A stretch of DNA of 64,000 nt from an uncultured Bacteroidales bacterium (GTDB lineage: Bacteria > Bacteroidota > Bacteroidia > Bacteroidales > F082), in the NCBI GenBank assembly GCA_900318465.1, contig ONKQ01000001.1, positions 62,001-126,000 of the forward strand. Direction: 5' to 3'. Both the position numbers and the translations under genes were made by a program. Position 1 is the first letter of the stretch; every line of letters begins with the position of its first letter. Shown here piece after piece: positions 1 to 9,417 of the stretch. Under the pieces are notes generated by a model, which saw nothing but the letters and a program-made list of their open reading frames with translations, was not told the DNA's origin and made no database searches.

Positions 1-1
1 G

Positions 2-1510
2 TTGGAGATAACATACGACCATCCGAATATGCCTACAAGGTGGCTCACCATTTACGAAGGTACCCATAATGAAACCGAACTGTATGTTCCTGCCAATACC
101 GAGGTTACATTCAACTGGAGACCAGGCTTCGACCCCGACAGCGAGGGCATTCACATCACAGCCACCCGCCTCAATGAGAACGGCGAAAGCCCAATTTTCG
201 ACCTCGACAGACCGACCTCTGGCACCATTGCCACCTATACTGCCGCTGACGAAGGTTTAGGGGTGATTCCTCCACAAAACGTTACCGCCATCCCCAACGG
301 AAGCGAAGTCCAACTGAAATGGACGGTACCCACCGAAAACAACACCTTTAATATATACCGTGACGGCAAGTTCTGCCATACCGTCAATGGCGGCTATGCC
401 TATTTGGACGACAAAATAATGCGGTCGGGCACCCACAACTACCATGTGGAAAGCACCTGCGGCAATATTTCCTCATGGAATCCCGACAACTTGGTCTACG
501 CCATCATCATGAACTATTACTGCGAGCCGCCTCAAAACCTTGAAGGCACTTACAGCGACGGTCATGTGGAGCTCAACTGGGACACACCTGCGTTTGTCGG
601 ACACGGCATGTTGGCCTACGACGACAACCAATTTGTAGAGCGAATCGGGTCGAACAGCCACAAGTGGGGCATCAAGATTGAGCCTGAACACTTGGCTTTG
701 TTTGGTGGCCGTCCACTTACGCATGTCGAGGTGTTCAACTGCTCGGCTGGCACTTACACTTTCACTATCTTTAATGGCGAGCAAGCCAACAACAGCACCT
801 CAATTTACACCCAAGAATGCCACATGGATGGCATCAATGATTGGGTCAAGGTAGCCTTGGACGAAACTGTCGATTACGACCCCGCCTTGCCGTTATGGGT
901 GTGCGTTGGCACATCGGGCACACAAACGCCCATCCCCTGCTGCGACTATGTGGGCAACGGCAACAGCTGCATGATCAGGCAGGGCAATGTTTGGAAGCCA
1001 GTCACCGAGTTCGGCACCTATCGCTCGTGGATGTTACGAGCCTATACCAGCCCCATCGAAGGCAGCAACGATTTCACCTACAATGTGTATTGGGGCCCAG
1101 AGGAAAGTGGCGTAGAACAACTGGAGTTGGGCTACGAGACCCTCACAGCCACGCAAGCCAACTGCAACACCACGGCGAACCAGAGATACAACGTCACCGC
1201 CCTGTGGGACGGACGCGAGACCGAGCTTTCCAACACCGTTTATCTTGGTCCGAGCGTAGGCGTAGAGGAAAACCCGACCCAAAACAAAGCCTTTGCGGTT
1301 TATCCCAACCCTGTCAGCAACCGCTTGACCCTTCAAGGCGAGGGCATCCAACACGTGCGCCTCATCACCCTCACAGGCATCTGTGTCTTCGAAAACGCGG
1401 TGAGACACAATGAAATAGAGATTGACATGGCGGCATTGTCTCAAGGCTTGTATCTACTGAACATCCTCAGCGACAATGGCGTCTACACCGTCAAGGTAAT
1501 GAAACAGTAA
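2..1510 (+). CDS. T9SS cargo protein, C-terminal part (5' truncated by window edge)
   Basis: The reading frame is open at the left edge, so this is only the C-terminal 500 or so residues of a larger secreted protein. Fibronectin-III-like segments are suggested by the repeated pattern P-x-N-[VL]-x-[AG]...V-x-L-x-W (PPQNVTAIPNGSEVQLKW and PPQNLEGTYSDGHVELNW), as in gingipain adhesin-type cargo. The last 75 residues form a type A sorting domain: FAVYPNPVSNRL, then a GLYLL segment and a basic end. Such domains direct export through the type IX system and anchoring at the cell surface. The catalytic or binding part lies outside the window, so the specific function is unknown. A DUF3667 gene follows 37 bp downstream. 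Confidence 0.85.
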   Translation: MEITYDHPNMPTRWLTIYEGTHNETELYVPANTEVTFNWRPGFDPDSEGIHITATRLNENGESPIFDLDRPTSGTIATYTAADEGLGVIPPQNVTAIPNGSEVQLKWTVPTENNTFNIYRDGKFCHTVNGGYAYLDDKIMRSGTHNYHVESTCGNISSWNPDNLVYAIIMNYYCEPPQNLEGTYSDGHVELNWDTPAFVGHGMLAYDDNQFVERIGSNSHKWGIKIEPEHLALFGGRPLTHVEVFNCSAGTYTFTIFNGEQANNSTSIYTQECHMDGINDWVKVALDETVDYDPALPLWVCVGTSGTQTPIPCCDYVGNGNSCMIRQGNVWKPVTEFGTYRSWMLRAYTSPIEGSNDFTYNVYWGPEESGVEQLELGYETLTATQANCNTTANQRYNVTALWDGRETELSNTVYLGPSVGVEENPTQNKAFAVYPNPVSNRLTLQGEGIQHVRLITLTGICVFENAVRHNEIEIDMAALSQGLYLLNILSDNGVYTVKVMKQ

Positions 1511-1547
1511 CTTGCCAAAAACTACCGTCAAACAAAACATCATCCTC

Positions 1548-2399
1548 ATGGAAAACGAAATACAAACCGAAGTCGAAACCCAAACCAAGATTACCCATTG
1601 CCTCAATTGCGGCACAGAGTTCGAAGGCAATTTCTGCCCCGAATGTGGGCAGGTAGCCGAAACCGGGCGGTTCACCATGAAATTCATCTACGAGAACCTC
1701 CTCTCGGCTTTCATCAGCAAGGACGGCGGCATCTGGTTCACCCTCAAGAACATGTTCACCCGCCCGGGAGCGATGATTGTAGAAATCCTCAATGGCAAGC
1801 GCAGAAGGTACTTCTCCCCCTTCCCGATGCTGTTTTTCGTCCTGACGGTTTATATCTTGCTGTTCACTTTCACGGGCAGTCGAAGCGACGTTCAAGCGAT
1901 GGAGCAAGAGATTAAGGAAACCGAATTACAAATCGACCTCGAAAATGACGAGAAAACCCAAATTGCCCTTTCACGCCTTAATGAGATAAAAAAGTTAGTC
2001 AGCCAAGGGCTCAAGATATACTACACCCATTACACCGCCGTCACCATGCTGACGATTCCCCTTTTCCTCTTCGCCACAAGGGCTTGGTACGGCAAACACA
2101 ACAGGAAACGCTACTATCGGGCCGAATACCTGGTTGCCATCACATATTCGCTGGTCATGGTGGTTCTCTTCCGATGTCTGGTCAGTCTTGTGTATCTATT
2201 TTCGGAAAGCATTTCAGATAGTATGGATGATTTCATCCCATTTGTCATGATAGCCGCCTTTACCGCCTGTTTCCAAAAGATGTTGGGATTCAGCATCACC
2301 AAAACAGCGTGGCGAAGTCTTCTCGCTTTGGTGCTGTATTACATGGTTTTGGGGGTCATTCTGATTACGCTATGCATAATCATTTTTTCATCTATTTAA
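1548..2399 (+). CDS. DUF3667 zinc-ribbon membrane protein
   Basis: The N-terminus carries a four-cysteine zinc ribbon, CLNCGTEFEGNFCPECGQ, followed by a conserved segment with PGAMIVEILNGKRRRYFSPF and then about four hydrophobic segments. This is the layout of DUF3667, a family of small integral membrane proteins common in Bacteroidota and without a known role. The ATG at 1548 is preferred over an upstream TTG because it puts the ribbon about 16 residues from the start. A second family member lies at 6733-7632. The cysteines suggest metal binding on the cytoplasmic side; this is inference. Confidence 0.85.
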   Translation: MENEIQTEVETQTKITHCLNCGTEFEGNFCPECGQVAETGRFTMKFIYENLLSAFISKDGGIWFTLKNMFTRPGAMIVEILNGKRRRYFSPFPMLFFVLTVYILLFTFTGSRSDVQAMEQEIKETELQIDLENDEKTQIALSRLNEIKKLVSQGLKIYYTHYTAVTMLTIPLFLFATRAWYGKHNRKRYYRAEYLVAITYSLVMVVLFRCLVSLVYLFSESISDSMDDFIPFVMIAAFTACFQKMLGFSITKTAWRSLLALVLYYMVLGVILITLCIIIFSSI

Positions 2400-2434
2400 A
2401 GCCCAAATTTGAGGGAGGGGGTTGGTAATCGCAC

Positions 2435-3934
2435 TCACTTCGCCCGCCAGAAACTCCGCGTGAAGAGCAGCAGGATGGTGAAGATTTCCAAACGGCCTAC
2501 GAGCATGTCGAAGGAAAGGAGCCATTTGGCAAAATCAGGGATGGCATCGAAATTGCCGCTCGGCCCAGTGATGCCCGTGCCAGGACCGTAGTTGCTGAAA
2601 CAGGTCAGGAAAGAGATGGCTGAGTCTTCAAGCTCCATGCCAGAGGCGGTGAGCATCACCACATTAAGCATGAATAGCAGGATGAACAATGAGAAAAACG
2701 ACACCACACGCTTCACTGCCGTGTCGTCGACGCTCTGTCCTGAGATTTTGATGGTGTAGACGCTTGACGAGTGAATCAGCTCATACACGGTCTTCTTGAT
2801 GTATTTGACCAAAACGATGACACGCACCATCTTGATACCGCCGCTGGTGGAGCCGGCACAACCGCCTACAATCATCATCAACACCGTGGGAATGAGAAAG
2901 ATACGACCCCAAAGATCGTAGTCGTAGTTGCTGCCTTGGAAGCCTGTGTTCGATAGCAAGGCCACCACATGGAACAATGAAGTGCGGATGCGTTCACCCT
3001 CAGTGTGGGGATGCGAGGCAATCTGTTCTTCGGTCAGGATTTCGAAATGCGGCGCGAAATAGAAACGGACCATAAACAGCACCGTGAAGCCGAGGATGGC
3101 AAACAGATACCAACGCAGCTCCTCGTTTCGTCTGATGACGTCGAAACGGTTGTTGAACATGAAATAATACATCGCGAAGTTGATGCCCGATAGGAGCATG
3201 AACACAATGCAGACCCATTCGACATAATGCGACTGAAAATACCCGATGCTGGCCTGATGGGTGCTGAAACCGCCTGTGGCAATCGTGGAAAGGGCATGAC
3301 ACACCGCATCGAAACGGTTCATCGGGCCCAAATAATAGAACAAGCCGCAAGCCAAGGTCAGGGCGATATAGATGATCCACAGCAAACGCGAGGTGGCTTG
3401 CATGGTAGGCGCCAACTTCTCAACGCTGAGGCCTGGAGCTTCGGCGGCAAAGAGCGACATTTTCTTGGAACCTTTGGCCACCGAAGGAATGAAAGCCAAG
3501 GTAAACACCACCACTCCCAAGCCTCCCAACCATTGCATCAGGCTGCGCCAGAATAGGATGCCATGAGGTTGATAGTCAATATGACCGAGGATGGTTGCGC
3601 CCGTGGTGGAGAAGCCTGACATGGTCTCGAAAAAGGCATCGGTCACATTATCGACCGTGCCGTACATCAGGAAAGGCAACATGCCAAAAAGCGAAAACAA
3701 CACCCACGACAAGGCAACGACCAGGAAAGAGTCACGAATTTGCAGCGGTTTGTGGTCGTTGATGCCAAGATTGTAAAGCAGAAGTCCAACAGAACCCGTC
3801 AGCGCGGCAGTGAGCAGAAACTCGTCCATATCGCTCTCGCCTGCCACATGGGCATAATAAGACGCCACCGCAGCCGCCAACAGCAGCGCAGCCGCCTCAA
3901 TCAGCAACAGAACGCCAAACAGTCTGCTTTTCAT
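2435..3934 (-). CDS. trkH: TrkH family potassium uptake protein
   Basis: This 499-residue protein has the TrkH/KtrB layout: many membrane segments with selectivity-filter-like loops, for example FETMSGFSTTGATIL, HALSTIATGGFST, LSNTGFQGS and CFSNYGPGTG. It forms the ion-conducting subunit of a potassium uptake system in the cytoplasmic membrane and normally works with the NAD-binding regulator TrkA, which is not in the window. The sequence WLGGLGVVVFTLAF is also typical. Length is normal for the family. It is convergent with the DUF3667 gene, with 35 bp between them. Confidence 0.95.
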   Translation of the reverse strand: MKSRLFGVLLLIEAAALLLAAAVASYYAHVAGESDMDEFLLTAALTGSVGLLLYNLGINDHKPLQIRDSFLVVALSWVLFSLFGMLPFLMYGTVDNVTDAFFETMSGFSTTGATILGHIDYQPHGILFWRSLMQWLGGLGVVVFTLAFIPSVAKGSKKMSLFAAEAPGLSVEKLAPTMQATSRLLWIIYIALTLACGLFYYLGPMNRFDAVCHALSTIATGGFSTHQASIGYFQSHYVEWVCIVFMLLSGINFAMYYFMFNNRFDVIRRNEELRWYLFAILGFTVLFMVRFYFAPHFEILTEEQIASHPHTEGERIRTSLFHVVALLSNTGFQGSNYDYDLWGRIFLIPTVLMMIVGGCAGSTSGGIKMVRVIVLVKYIKKTVYELIHSSSVYTIKISGQSVDDTAVKRVVSFFSLFILLFMLNVVMLTASGMELEDSAISFLTCFSNYGPGTGITGPSGNFDAIPDFAKWLLSFDMLVGRLEIFTILLLFTRSFWRAK

Positions 3935-3984
3935 TTGTCATTTTGTTTTTCGACTTCAGGACGTGAGACTTCGTGACGCAAAAC

Positions 3985-4018
3985 AACTTTCAACTCTCAA
4001 CTTTCAACTCTCAACTCC
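3985..4018. repeat. Heptamer minisatellite (CAACTYT)n
   Basis: About five tandem copies of the heptamer CAACTCT/CAACTTT fill the gap between trkH and the DUF2750 gene. The same heptamer family, on either strand, recurs at 13632-13693, 21382-21424 and inside the GH2 gene at 26530-26621. Confidence 0.85.
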
Positions 4019-4021
4019 AAA

Positions 4022-4471
4022 CTAACTCCACGGCTGTGCCCAACCGTCGCCATAATCAAAGCCTTTGTCGTCGGGACCGAACTCGGTTTCCACAATATGG
4101 CTCTCTTCCTCGTCGTCCTCGTCAGGCTCCTTGTAGGAGTTGTCGGAATACTGTTTCACCCACTTGCGGAAATTGGCCGAAGCCAAAGCCGTGATTTTGC
4201 CCTCTTTCTCAGGTGCCACGGCAATGTCAATCTCATCGTCGGCCAGCTCTTTCAGCCAATGCTCCAACTCCGAAAAACCCATATTGGCCGAAGTGTAGCC
4301 TTCCCAGTCGCCGACAGCATTCTTCAGCGCGGCTTCCTCCGATTCCCAAACTGGAATGTAAGAGTCGCAATGGTTGTCTTCCAACATCGCAAAGAAGCCT
4401 TCTCTCGCTTCAAGCAGCCACACCTGACGGGTTTCAAGGATGGCGTTCAGGAAATTCTCAATATTTTTCAT
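4022..4471 (-). CDS. DUF2750 domain protein
   Basis: A soluble 149-residue protein whose first 100 residues match the DUF2750 pattern: VWLLEAREGFFAML, IPVWESEEAA, then W..Y...NMGFSELEHWLKELADDEIDIAVAP. The family has no known function. The C-terminus is a very acidic tail rich in D and E. The ATG at 4471 is chosen over the TTG at 4483, because that extension is encoded by low-complexity repeat-like DNA. A 130-bp repeat element (4501-4636) lies directly upstream, and heptamer repeats lie directly downstream. Confidence 0.7.
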   Translation of the reverse strand: MKNIENFLNAILETRQVWLLEAREGFFAMLEDNHCDSYIPVWESEEAALKNAVGDWEGYTSANMGFSELEHWLKELADDEIDIAVAPEKEGKITALASANFRKWVKQYSDNSYKEPDEDDEEESHIVETEFGPDDKGFDYGDGWAQPWS

Positions 4472-4500
4472 TTCAAATTTCAAATTTCAAGATTTATGTT

Positions 4501-4636
4501 AAGTAACTGTTCAAAATTAAACTGCATTATTCTTTGACTTCAGGACTTCGGGACACGTGACTTCGGGTATTTGTTCGACTCGCAGTCCCGCAGTCTCGGA
4601 GTCTCGCAGTCTATTATGTCAACTAAATTTGCTCAT
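4501..4636. repeat. Long dispersed repeat, copy 1
   Basis: This stretch matches, in reverse orientation, the sequence at 12214-12342 over nearly its full length. The match begins with AAGTAACTGTTCA, runs through ACTTCGGGAC and GTCCCGCAGTCTCG octamer-like repeats, and ends with AACTAAATTTGCTCAT. Relative to its neighbouring gene (DUF2750, minus strand) it has the same orientation as copy 2 has to the ScdA-like gene. In both cases it forms the DNA just before the start codon. Confidence 0.8.
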
Positions 4637-4640
4637 CTAC

Positions 4641-6578
4641 TTAACGTCTTTGCTGCTGCTGCAACTTGGCCTGTTGTTTTTGTGCTTCCTCAAGACGTTT
4701 CATGAAGTTCGATTTCTTCTGAGGCTTCTTCTTGTTGGCCTCGATGGTGGCGCGCACTTTGTTCTCGTCGATCATTCGGCGGAACATGAACATCTGGATA
4801 AAGGTGATGATGTTGACCAGCATATAGTAATAGCTCAAGCCCGCCGAATAGTTGTTGAAGATGCCGAAAAACATGATGGGCATCAGATACATCATCCATT
4901 TCATGGGCTTCATCTGCGGGTTGCTTGAGTAGTCCATTTGCTTGTTGTTCACGTAGGTATAGATGAAAGTGGTGATGGTCATCAGGAGAGTGAACAGACT
5001 AAGGTGGTCCATGCCGAGGAACCTTGGGAACTCGATGATGCTGTCGTGGGTCGAGAGGTCGTCGGCCCAAAGGAAGGGCTGCTGGCGCAACTCGATACTG
5101 GCGGGGAAGAAACGGAAGATGGCGATAAGGATGGGGAACTGGAGCAAGGCAGGCAGACAGCCCGAAGCAGGACTCACACCAGCCTGACGCTGCAAGTTCA
5201 TGACGGCTTGCTGCTTCTTCATCGCGTCCTCTTCCTTGGGGTATTTCTCGTTGATGGCATCCATCTCAGGCTTCAAGATGCGGGTGATGGCCGACGACTT
5301 GTAGGACTTGAACGCCAATGGGAACAACAAGGTCTTGATCAGGATGGTCAAAATGAGGATGACGATGCCATAGTTCCAGCCGTAACTGCTCAGCCAATTG
5401 AACACGGCGATTACACCATAGTTAATCCAGCGGATGAGGAAGAAGTTGCCCAAATTGATTTGGTCTTCCAAACCGAGCTTGTAGCTGCGCAAAGTCTTAA
5501 AGTGGTTCGGGCCGAAATAGAGCTGCATCGGGATGATGTTCTCCTCGGCGCGGACGTCGTAAGGCACCTCAATATTGGCCGACATCGACTTGAAATAGCG
5601 CGGGTTGTTCGACTTGCGCGAAATCATGGCGATGCGGGCATTCTCGAAATGGTTGTCGGCAATGATGACGTTGCAGAAGAAACGCTGCTTGAAACTGACC
5701 CATTTCAATTTGTTGGTCACGGTCTGCTCGCTGTCCTTGTTCACTACGAGGTGGTCGACGTCTTTGTCGTTCAAGGAACGGTAGTAAACCGATTCGTCGG
5801 CAAAGCGGTCCGTGCTCTTCTCTTGGTTCATCAGGTCGACGTCCCAATCGATGCTCATGTAATCGGCATTGGAGGCAATCACGTCCCTCATCCCTACCGT
5901 ACGGATGTCGAAACCCAGCATATAGTTGTCGCTATGCACGGTGTAAACATATTCAAGGTATTTCTGCGGGTCGTCGGAGGGCAGGCGCATGGCGAACACG
6001 ACGCTGTCGTTCTCCCCCACTGTCATGTCGCCGCCCGTGTATGGCCGTCCGTTCATGTAAGGCCTGAAATAGAACTGCGACGTGTTGACGATGCGGTTGT
6101 TGGCGAAAAACGACAGGTCGAACTTGACCGTCTCAGGGTCAAAAGTGATGAGTGGCAGCGAGTCGTAGGTCTTGTAGTCCTTCAGCTCCACTTGCTTCAG
6201 GAAACCGCCCTTGGTGCTGAAGGTCAGCCTTTGCAACTTGTTCTCGATGGTGATGGTTTTTTCCGTGCCTTCGACAGAGACGGCAAAGACGCCATATTTG
6301 TCGCGTCTGATAGCGGCCTGATGTTCCACGAAAGTGGCGGAGTCCATGTCGGCCATCGCTGTTGAGTCGGTGAGTCGGGCCAAGGCCGCCGCCTGACGCT
6401 GTTGCTCGGCCAAACGAATCGAATCCAAGCGGGCTTCTTCTATCCGCACCCGTCGGATGGAGTCTTGTATGCGCTGTTGCTCAGCCATTTGCTCTTTCGA
6501 TGGGGTCATAAAATACATCCAGCCAAAAAGGATGGCCGCGATGAGGACAAAACCGATGATGGTGTTTTTATTGTTCAT
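4641..6578 (-). CDS. yidC: Membrane protein insertase YidC
   Basis: A 645-residue insertase of the long Gram-negative type. It has an N-terminal membrane anchor, a periplasmic beta domain (about residues 80-370) and a C-terminal five-helix insertase core. The core contains NWLSSYGWNYGIVILILTILIK, the cytoplasmic stretch MKKQQAVMNLQRQAGVSPASGCLPALLQFPI, and the final helix pair. It inserts and folds inner-membrane proteins with or without the Sec channel. The C-terminal tail is basic and glutamine-rich, as is common for ribosome contact. A -7 box (TATTTTTG, 6608-6615 on the minus strand) lies 30 bp upstream of the ATG. Confidence 0.96.
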   Translation of the reverse strand: MNNKNTIIGFVLIAAILFGWMYFMTPSKEQMAEQQRIQDSIRRVRIEEARLDSIRLAEQQRQAAALARLTDSTAMADMDSATFVEHQAAIRRDKYGVFAVSVEGTEKTITIENKLQRLTFSTKGGFLKQVELKDYKTYDSLPLITFDPETVKFDLSFFANNRIVNTSQFYFRPYMNGRPYTGGDMTVGENDSVVFAMRLPSDDPQKYLEYVYTVHSDNYMLGFDIRTVGMRDVIASNADYMSIDWDVDLMNQEKSTDRFADESVYYRSLNDKDVDHLVVNKDSEQTVTNKLKWVSFKQRFFCNVIIADNHFENARIAMISRKSNNPRYFKSMSANIEVPYDVRAEENIIPMQLYFGPNHFKTLRSYKLGLEDQINLGNFFLIRWINYGVIAVFNWLSSYGWNYGIVILILTILIKTLLFPLAFKSYKSSAITRILKPEMDAINEKYPKEEDAMKKQQAVMNLQRQAGVSPASGCLPALLQFPILIAIFRFFPASIELRQQPFLWADDLSTHDSIIEFPRFLGMDHLSLFTLLMTITTFIYTYVNNKQMDYSSNPQMKPMKWMMYLMPIMFFGIFNNYSAGLSYYYMLVNIITFIQMFMFRRMIDENKVRATIEANKKKPQKKSNFMKRLEEAQKQQAKLQQQQRR

Positions 6579-6732
6579 TACGATTCAAATTTTGCAAAAA
6601 GAGGGCGCAAAAATAGCAATTTTTGTTGAATAAATTTCGGTGAATCTTCGTTTTGTTGTTCCGTTTTTCCTTTCGGATGATGTTTTTCCCTATTTTTGGG
6701 CCACAATTTGCAACAGCAAAAAAACTAAGGCT

Positions 6733-7632
6733 ATGGACATCAAGGCTTTGTATCAGCGTTTTCGCGCATGGCAAATCGAGCCGTACCAATTCGAGCGCAA
6801 GTCGAAAAAGACCCACCAATGTTTCAACTGCGGCACCACTTATGATGGGGATTATTGCCCCGTTTGCGGGCAGAATTACGAAAAAGGCCCTATAGGTTGG
6901 TCTTCTGACGAGAAGTCGCACAAGCCACTTTTTGGCCTCTTTGAACCCGGCTCCATTGGCGCGTTCATCGTACAAATACTGTGTCGTCCTGGCTACATGA
7001 TCAGCGACTTCCTCAAAGGCCGCAAGAAAGCCACCGGCTCGCCTTTCAATGTGTTATGTTATATTGCAGCTGCCGTTTTGATAGTGCTTAGCCTTACGGG
7101 AAAAAGCGGCAGCGAGTGGTTTGAGTCCATGGACGGAAAACTGGGTTTGTATGGGGTATGCTTGCAATGGATGGCGGAACACATCGATTGGGCCGTGCTG
7201 CTACAGACCGTGCTCCTCATCATTCCCGTCTGGCTGCTGTTCCGCTTCGCACCCAAGCACTCTCACCACAAGCTGTTGGAAGGTTTCTTCATCCAGGCTT
7301 TCATGACTTCGATAGTGCTGATTTGCATCATGTTGCGCGCCTTGATTTCCGATTGGCTGATTTTGCTTATTCCCATCTGCAATTACATCGCCTATCGCCA
7401 ACTGTTCGGCTATGGGGTTTGGGGCACCTTGTGGCGCACACTGCTCAGTATAGGCATCGTGTTCTATTCCTTTGGCGTGATTAGCATGATGTGCTTGTGC
7501 TTAGCAGGAAAATACCAAAGCACACATTCCACTGGGGCGATTGTTGCCATGACCGCCGTGTTGCTTGCCCTTGGCGTAGGTGTCATGTGGCTTGGCTGGT
7601 GGATAGGCAAGAAGACCGAACACAAAAACTAA
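6733..7632 (+). CDS. DUF3667 zinc-ribbon membrane protein, second copy
   Basis: Like the protein at 1548-2399, this one has an N-terminal zinc ribbon (CFNCGTTYDGDYCPVCGQ) and a family segment (GAFIVQILCRPGYMISDFLKGRKKATGSPF), followed by five or so membrane helices. The two copies are clearly divergent, so this is an old duplication. The ATG at 6733 is used because the upstream part of the frame is the AT-rich leader. The gene is convergent with the following lipoprotein gene, and the stop codons overlap by 4 bp. Function unknown. Confidence 0.82.
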   Translation: MDIKALYQRFRAWQIEPYQFERKSKKTHQCFNCGTTYDGDYCPVCGQNYEKGPIGWSSDEKSHKPLFGLFEPGSIGAFIVQILCRPGYMISDFLKGRKKATGSPFNVLCYIAAAVLIVLSLTGKSGSEWFESMDGKLGLYGVCLQWMAEHIDWAVLLQTVLLIIPVWLLFRFAPKHSHHKLLEGFFIQAFMTSIVLICIMLRALISDWLILLIPICNYIAYRQLFGYGVWGTLWRTLLSIGIVFYSFGVISMMCLCLAGKYQSTHSTGAIVAMTAVLLALGVGVMWLGWWIGKKTEHKN

Positions 7633-8084
7633 TCTTCCAAACGGATTTCCTTGCCGCTCGAAAGGATATAGATGGCGATTTGGGCGTTCTCACGACCGAA
7701 TTGGCTCGCCTGCGCTATCGAATCCTCCGGAAAAACGCGGACGCTGTCGAAATAATAGCGTCCTGTTTCCGTATCCAACCACCCACCGACATGTCCTCCG
7801 TGGGAACGGGCATGGCTGACGACAAACTCAAGGTCGTCGCGGTCGTGACGGTCTTGCGTGGCGGAATATGCCACGGCGATGCCTTTGGTAGGCATTTCCC
7901 ACGTGCTGATGTTCAGAGTGAAGCCGTCGGGATGGGTTTGGCTGAAAGTCCAAAGGCTGTCGGCCAAGGTGACGGTGGTCACGGTAGTCGTCCACATCGG
8001 CTGTGCAGCCTGACGAGTCGTCCCGCAAGCCACAAGCACAAGCAAGGAAAGCCAGAAGCAGGTTTGTTTGAGTTTTTTAATCAT
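7629..8084 (-). CDS. Small lipoprotein of unknown function
   Basis: A 151-residue protein with a lipoprotein signal: basic start MIKKLKQ, a hydrophobic stretch and the lipobox LVLVACG, giving a lipidated Cys at residue 20. The mature part has no motif I recognise. It includes RDDLEFVVSHARSHGGHVGG and GRYYFDSVRVFPEDS, which suggests a compact beta-rich domain. It is probably anchored to a membrane on the periplasmic side. It stands alone, with a repeat-rich intergenic stretch upstream. Confidence 0.7.
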   Translation of the reverse strand: MIKKLKQTCFWLSLLVLVACGTTRQAAQPMWTTTVTTVTLADSLWTFSQTHPDGFTLNISTWEMPTKGIAVAYSATQDRHDRDDLEFVVSHARSHGGHVGGWLDTETGRYYFDSVRVFPEDSIAQASQFGRENAQIAIYILSSGKEIRLED

Positions 8085-8148
8085 TCAAATTGTTTGTTTT
8101 GCGTCCCGAAAAGACGCTGCAAAGGTAGGGAAAAAACGTTTTCGTATT

Positions 8149-8174
8149 GTAGGGGCGAACCCGCGTGTTCGCCC
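8149..8174. repeat. Small palindromic repeat (hairpin family), copy 1
   Basis: GTAGGGGCGAACCCGCGTGTTCGCCC folds as the 8-bp stem GGGCGAAC/GTTCGCCC around a 6-nt loop, ccgcgt. Copies with the same loop or arm sequence occur at 13692-13717 and 33925-33951. It is followed by GTCATTGCGAGC..GCGTGGCCATCC, another dispersed motif also recognisable near 12145-12175 and 17895-17925. Confidence 0.75.
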
Positions 8175-8310
8175 TTTTTGTCATTGCGAGCAAAGCGTGG
8201 CCATCCATAAAATGCCAACACCACATCAAGCCGCGATTCAAGGAGGCTTTCGTGACGACAGACATGTTTTATTTGCCAAAAATCGAGATGTATCGCATCA
8301 GCGAAGAGTT

Positions 8311-9417
8311 TTATTCAACCAACTTGTAATTTGTGCTGCGGCCTCCTTCTTCGGTGCTGCAAAGGATGCCTTTGTCGACAAGGTCTTGTATGTCGCGCAG
8401 GGCGGTAGCTGATGAGGTCTTGGTCATCTTGGCCCATTTGCTGGTGTTGAGTTTGCCTTCAAACCCATCCCAAAGCCGGTTAATGACTTTGATTTGTCTT
8501 TCATTCAGCGCAACGGTGCAGTGTTGCTGCCAAAACAACGATTTCCGTATCACCTGTTGGGTTTTCTCAACTGCTGTATCGATGGCGTTTTCCATGGTCT
8601 GCAAGAACCACAAAAGCCATTGGGTAACGTCCAACCCATGTTTGCCCATATACTCCAACAAATCATAGTAATTGTTCTTGTCGCGCAAAATGGCTGCCGA
8701 CATGCTGTAGAAACGCCGTGGCGACCTATCTGCTCGAGCCAACAACATATCGGTGAGGGTGCGCGTCAAACGGCCGTTACCGTCGTCAAAGGGATGTATG
8801 TTGACAAACCAAAGGTGCGCAATAGCGGCCTTCAGCACAGGGTCGGTGGTAGGCTCGCTGTTGAACCATTGCAAAAACCATTGCATCTGACGGGGCACAT
8901 CGTTCGACGGCGGCGCCTCGTAATGAATTTTCTCTTTTCCCATAGCACCGCTCACCACTTGCATCGGTTCTTCACCCGTGCGCCATGCCGCCACAGTAAT
9001 GGGGATGATACCGCTTCTTCCAGTAGGGAACAACGCGGCATGCCAGTTGAAGAGTCGTTGTTCGGTCAATGGGCTGTCGGCTTGTTGTACGGCATCCATC
9101 ATTACCTGCACAACACCTTCGGTATAATGGTCAGAATGGGGCAAACCAGCAGTGTCAAGCCCAAGGTGACGCGCCACTGAAGACCGTACATGTTCGGCAT
9201 TGAGGAGCAAACCTTCTATCTCACTGTTGCGTAACACGTCCTCAGTCATCACCTCAAGCGAGGAGGCACTCTGCACGTCAAATCCCAACCCGTCCATCAG
9301 GCCAAGCAACCGTCCTTGTTTTTCGCGTACCCGCGCCAACGAAGCAATAATGCTGTCATTATTCCAACAGAAATGGGGCCATTCGGCATATTGCCATATC
9401 CAACACGGAGCTTTCAT
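8311..9417 (-). CDS. Fic family protein with DUF4172 N-terminus
   Basis: The protein (368 residues) starts with WIWQYAEWPHFCWN, typical of the DUF4172 domain. The Fic core has the catalytic motif HPFDDGNGRLTR and a preceding FNWHAALFP helix. Fic enzymes transfer AMP from ATP to hydroxyl groups of target proteins. The early segment ..NSEIEGLLLN resembles the inhibitory (S/T)xxxE(G/N) helix, which suggests auto-inhibition. A C-terminal winged-helix-like stretch follows (WAKMTKTSSATALRDIQDLVDKGIL). The ATG at 9417 is chosen because the DUF4172 motif begins right after it. A -7 box (TATCTTTG) sits at 9454-9461 on the minus strand. Confidence 0.9.
   Translation of the reverse strand: MKAPCWIWQYAEWPHFCWNNDSIIASLARVREKQGRLLGLMDGLGFDVQSASSLEVMTEDVLRNSEIEGLLLNAEHVRSSVARHLGLDTAGLPHSDHYTEGVVQVMMDAVQQADSPLTEQRLFNWHAALFPTGRSGIIPITVAAWRTGEEPMQVVSGAMGKEKIHYEAPPSNDVPRQMQWFLQWFNSEPTTDPVLKAAIAHLWFVNIHPFDDGNGRLTRTLTDMLLARADRSPRRFYSMSAAILRDKNNYYDLLEYMGKHGLDVTQWLLWFLQTMENAIDTAVEKTQQVIRKSLFWQQHCTVALNERQIKVINRLWDGFEGKLNTSKWAKMTKTSSATALRDIQDLVDKGILCSTEEGGRSTNYKLVE

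Noticed and set aside
4938..6365. Long plus-strand frame of 475 codons opposite yidC
   Set aside because: It is antisense to a clearly conserved YidC and has a composition typical of a reversed coding frame (His/Val/Glu/Gly-rich, no domain).
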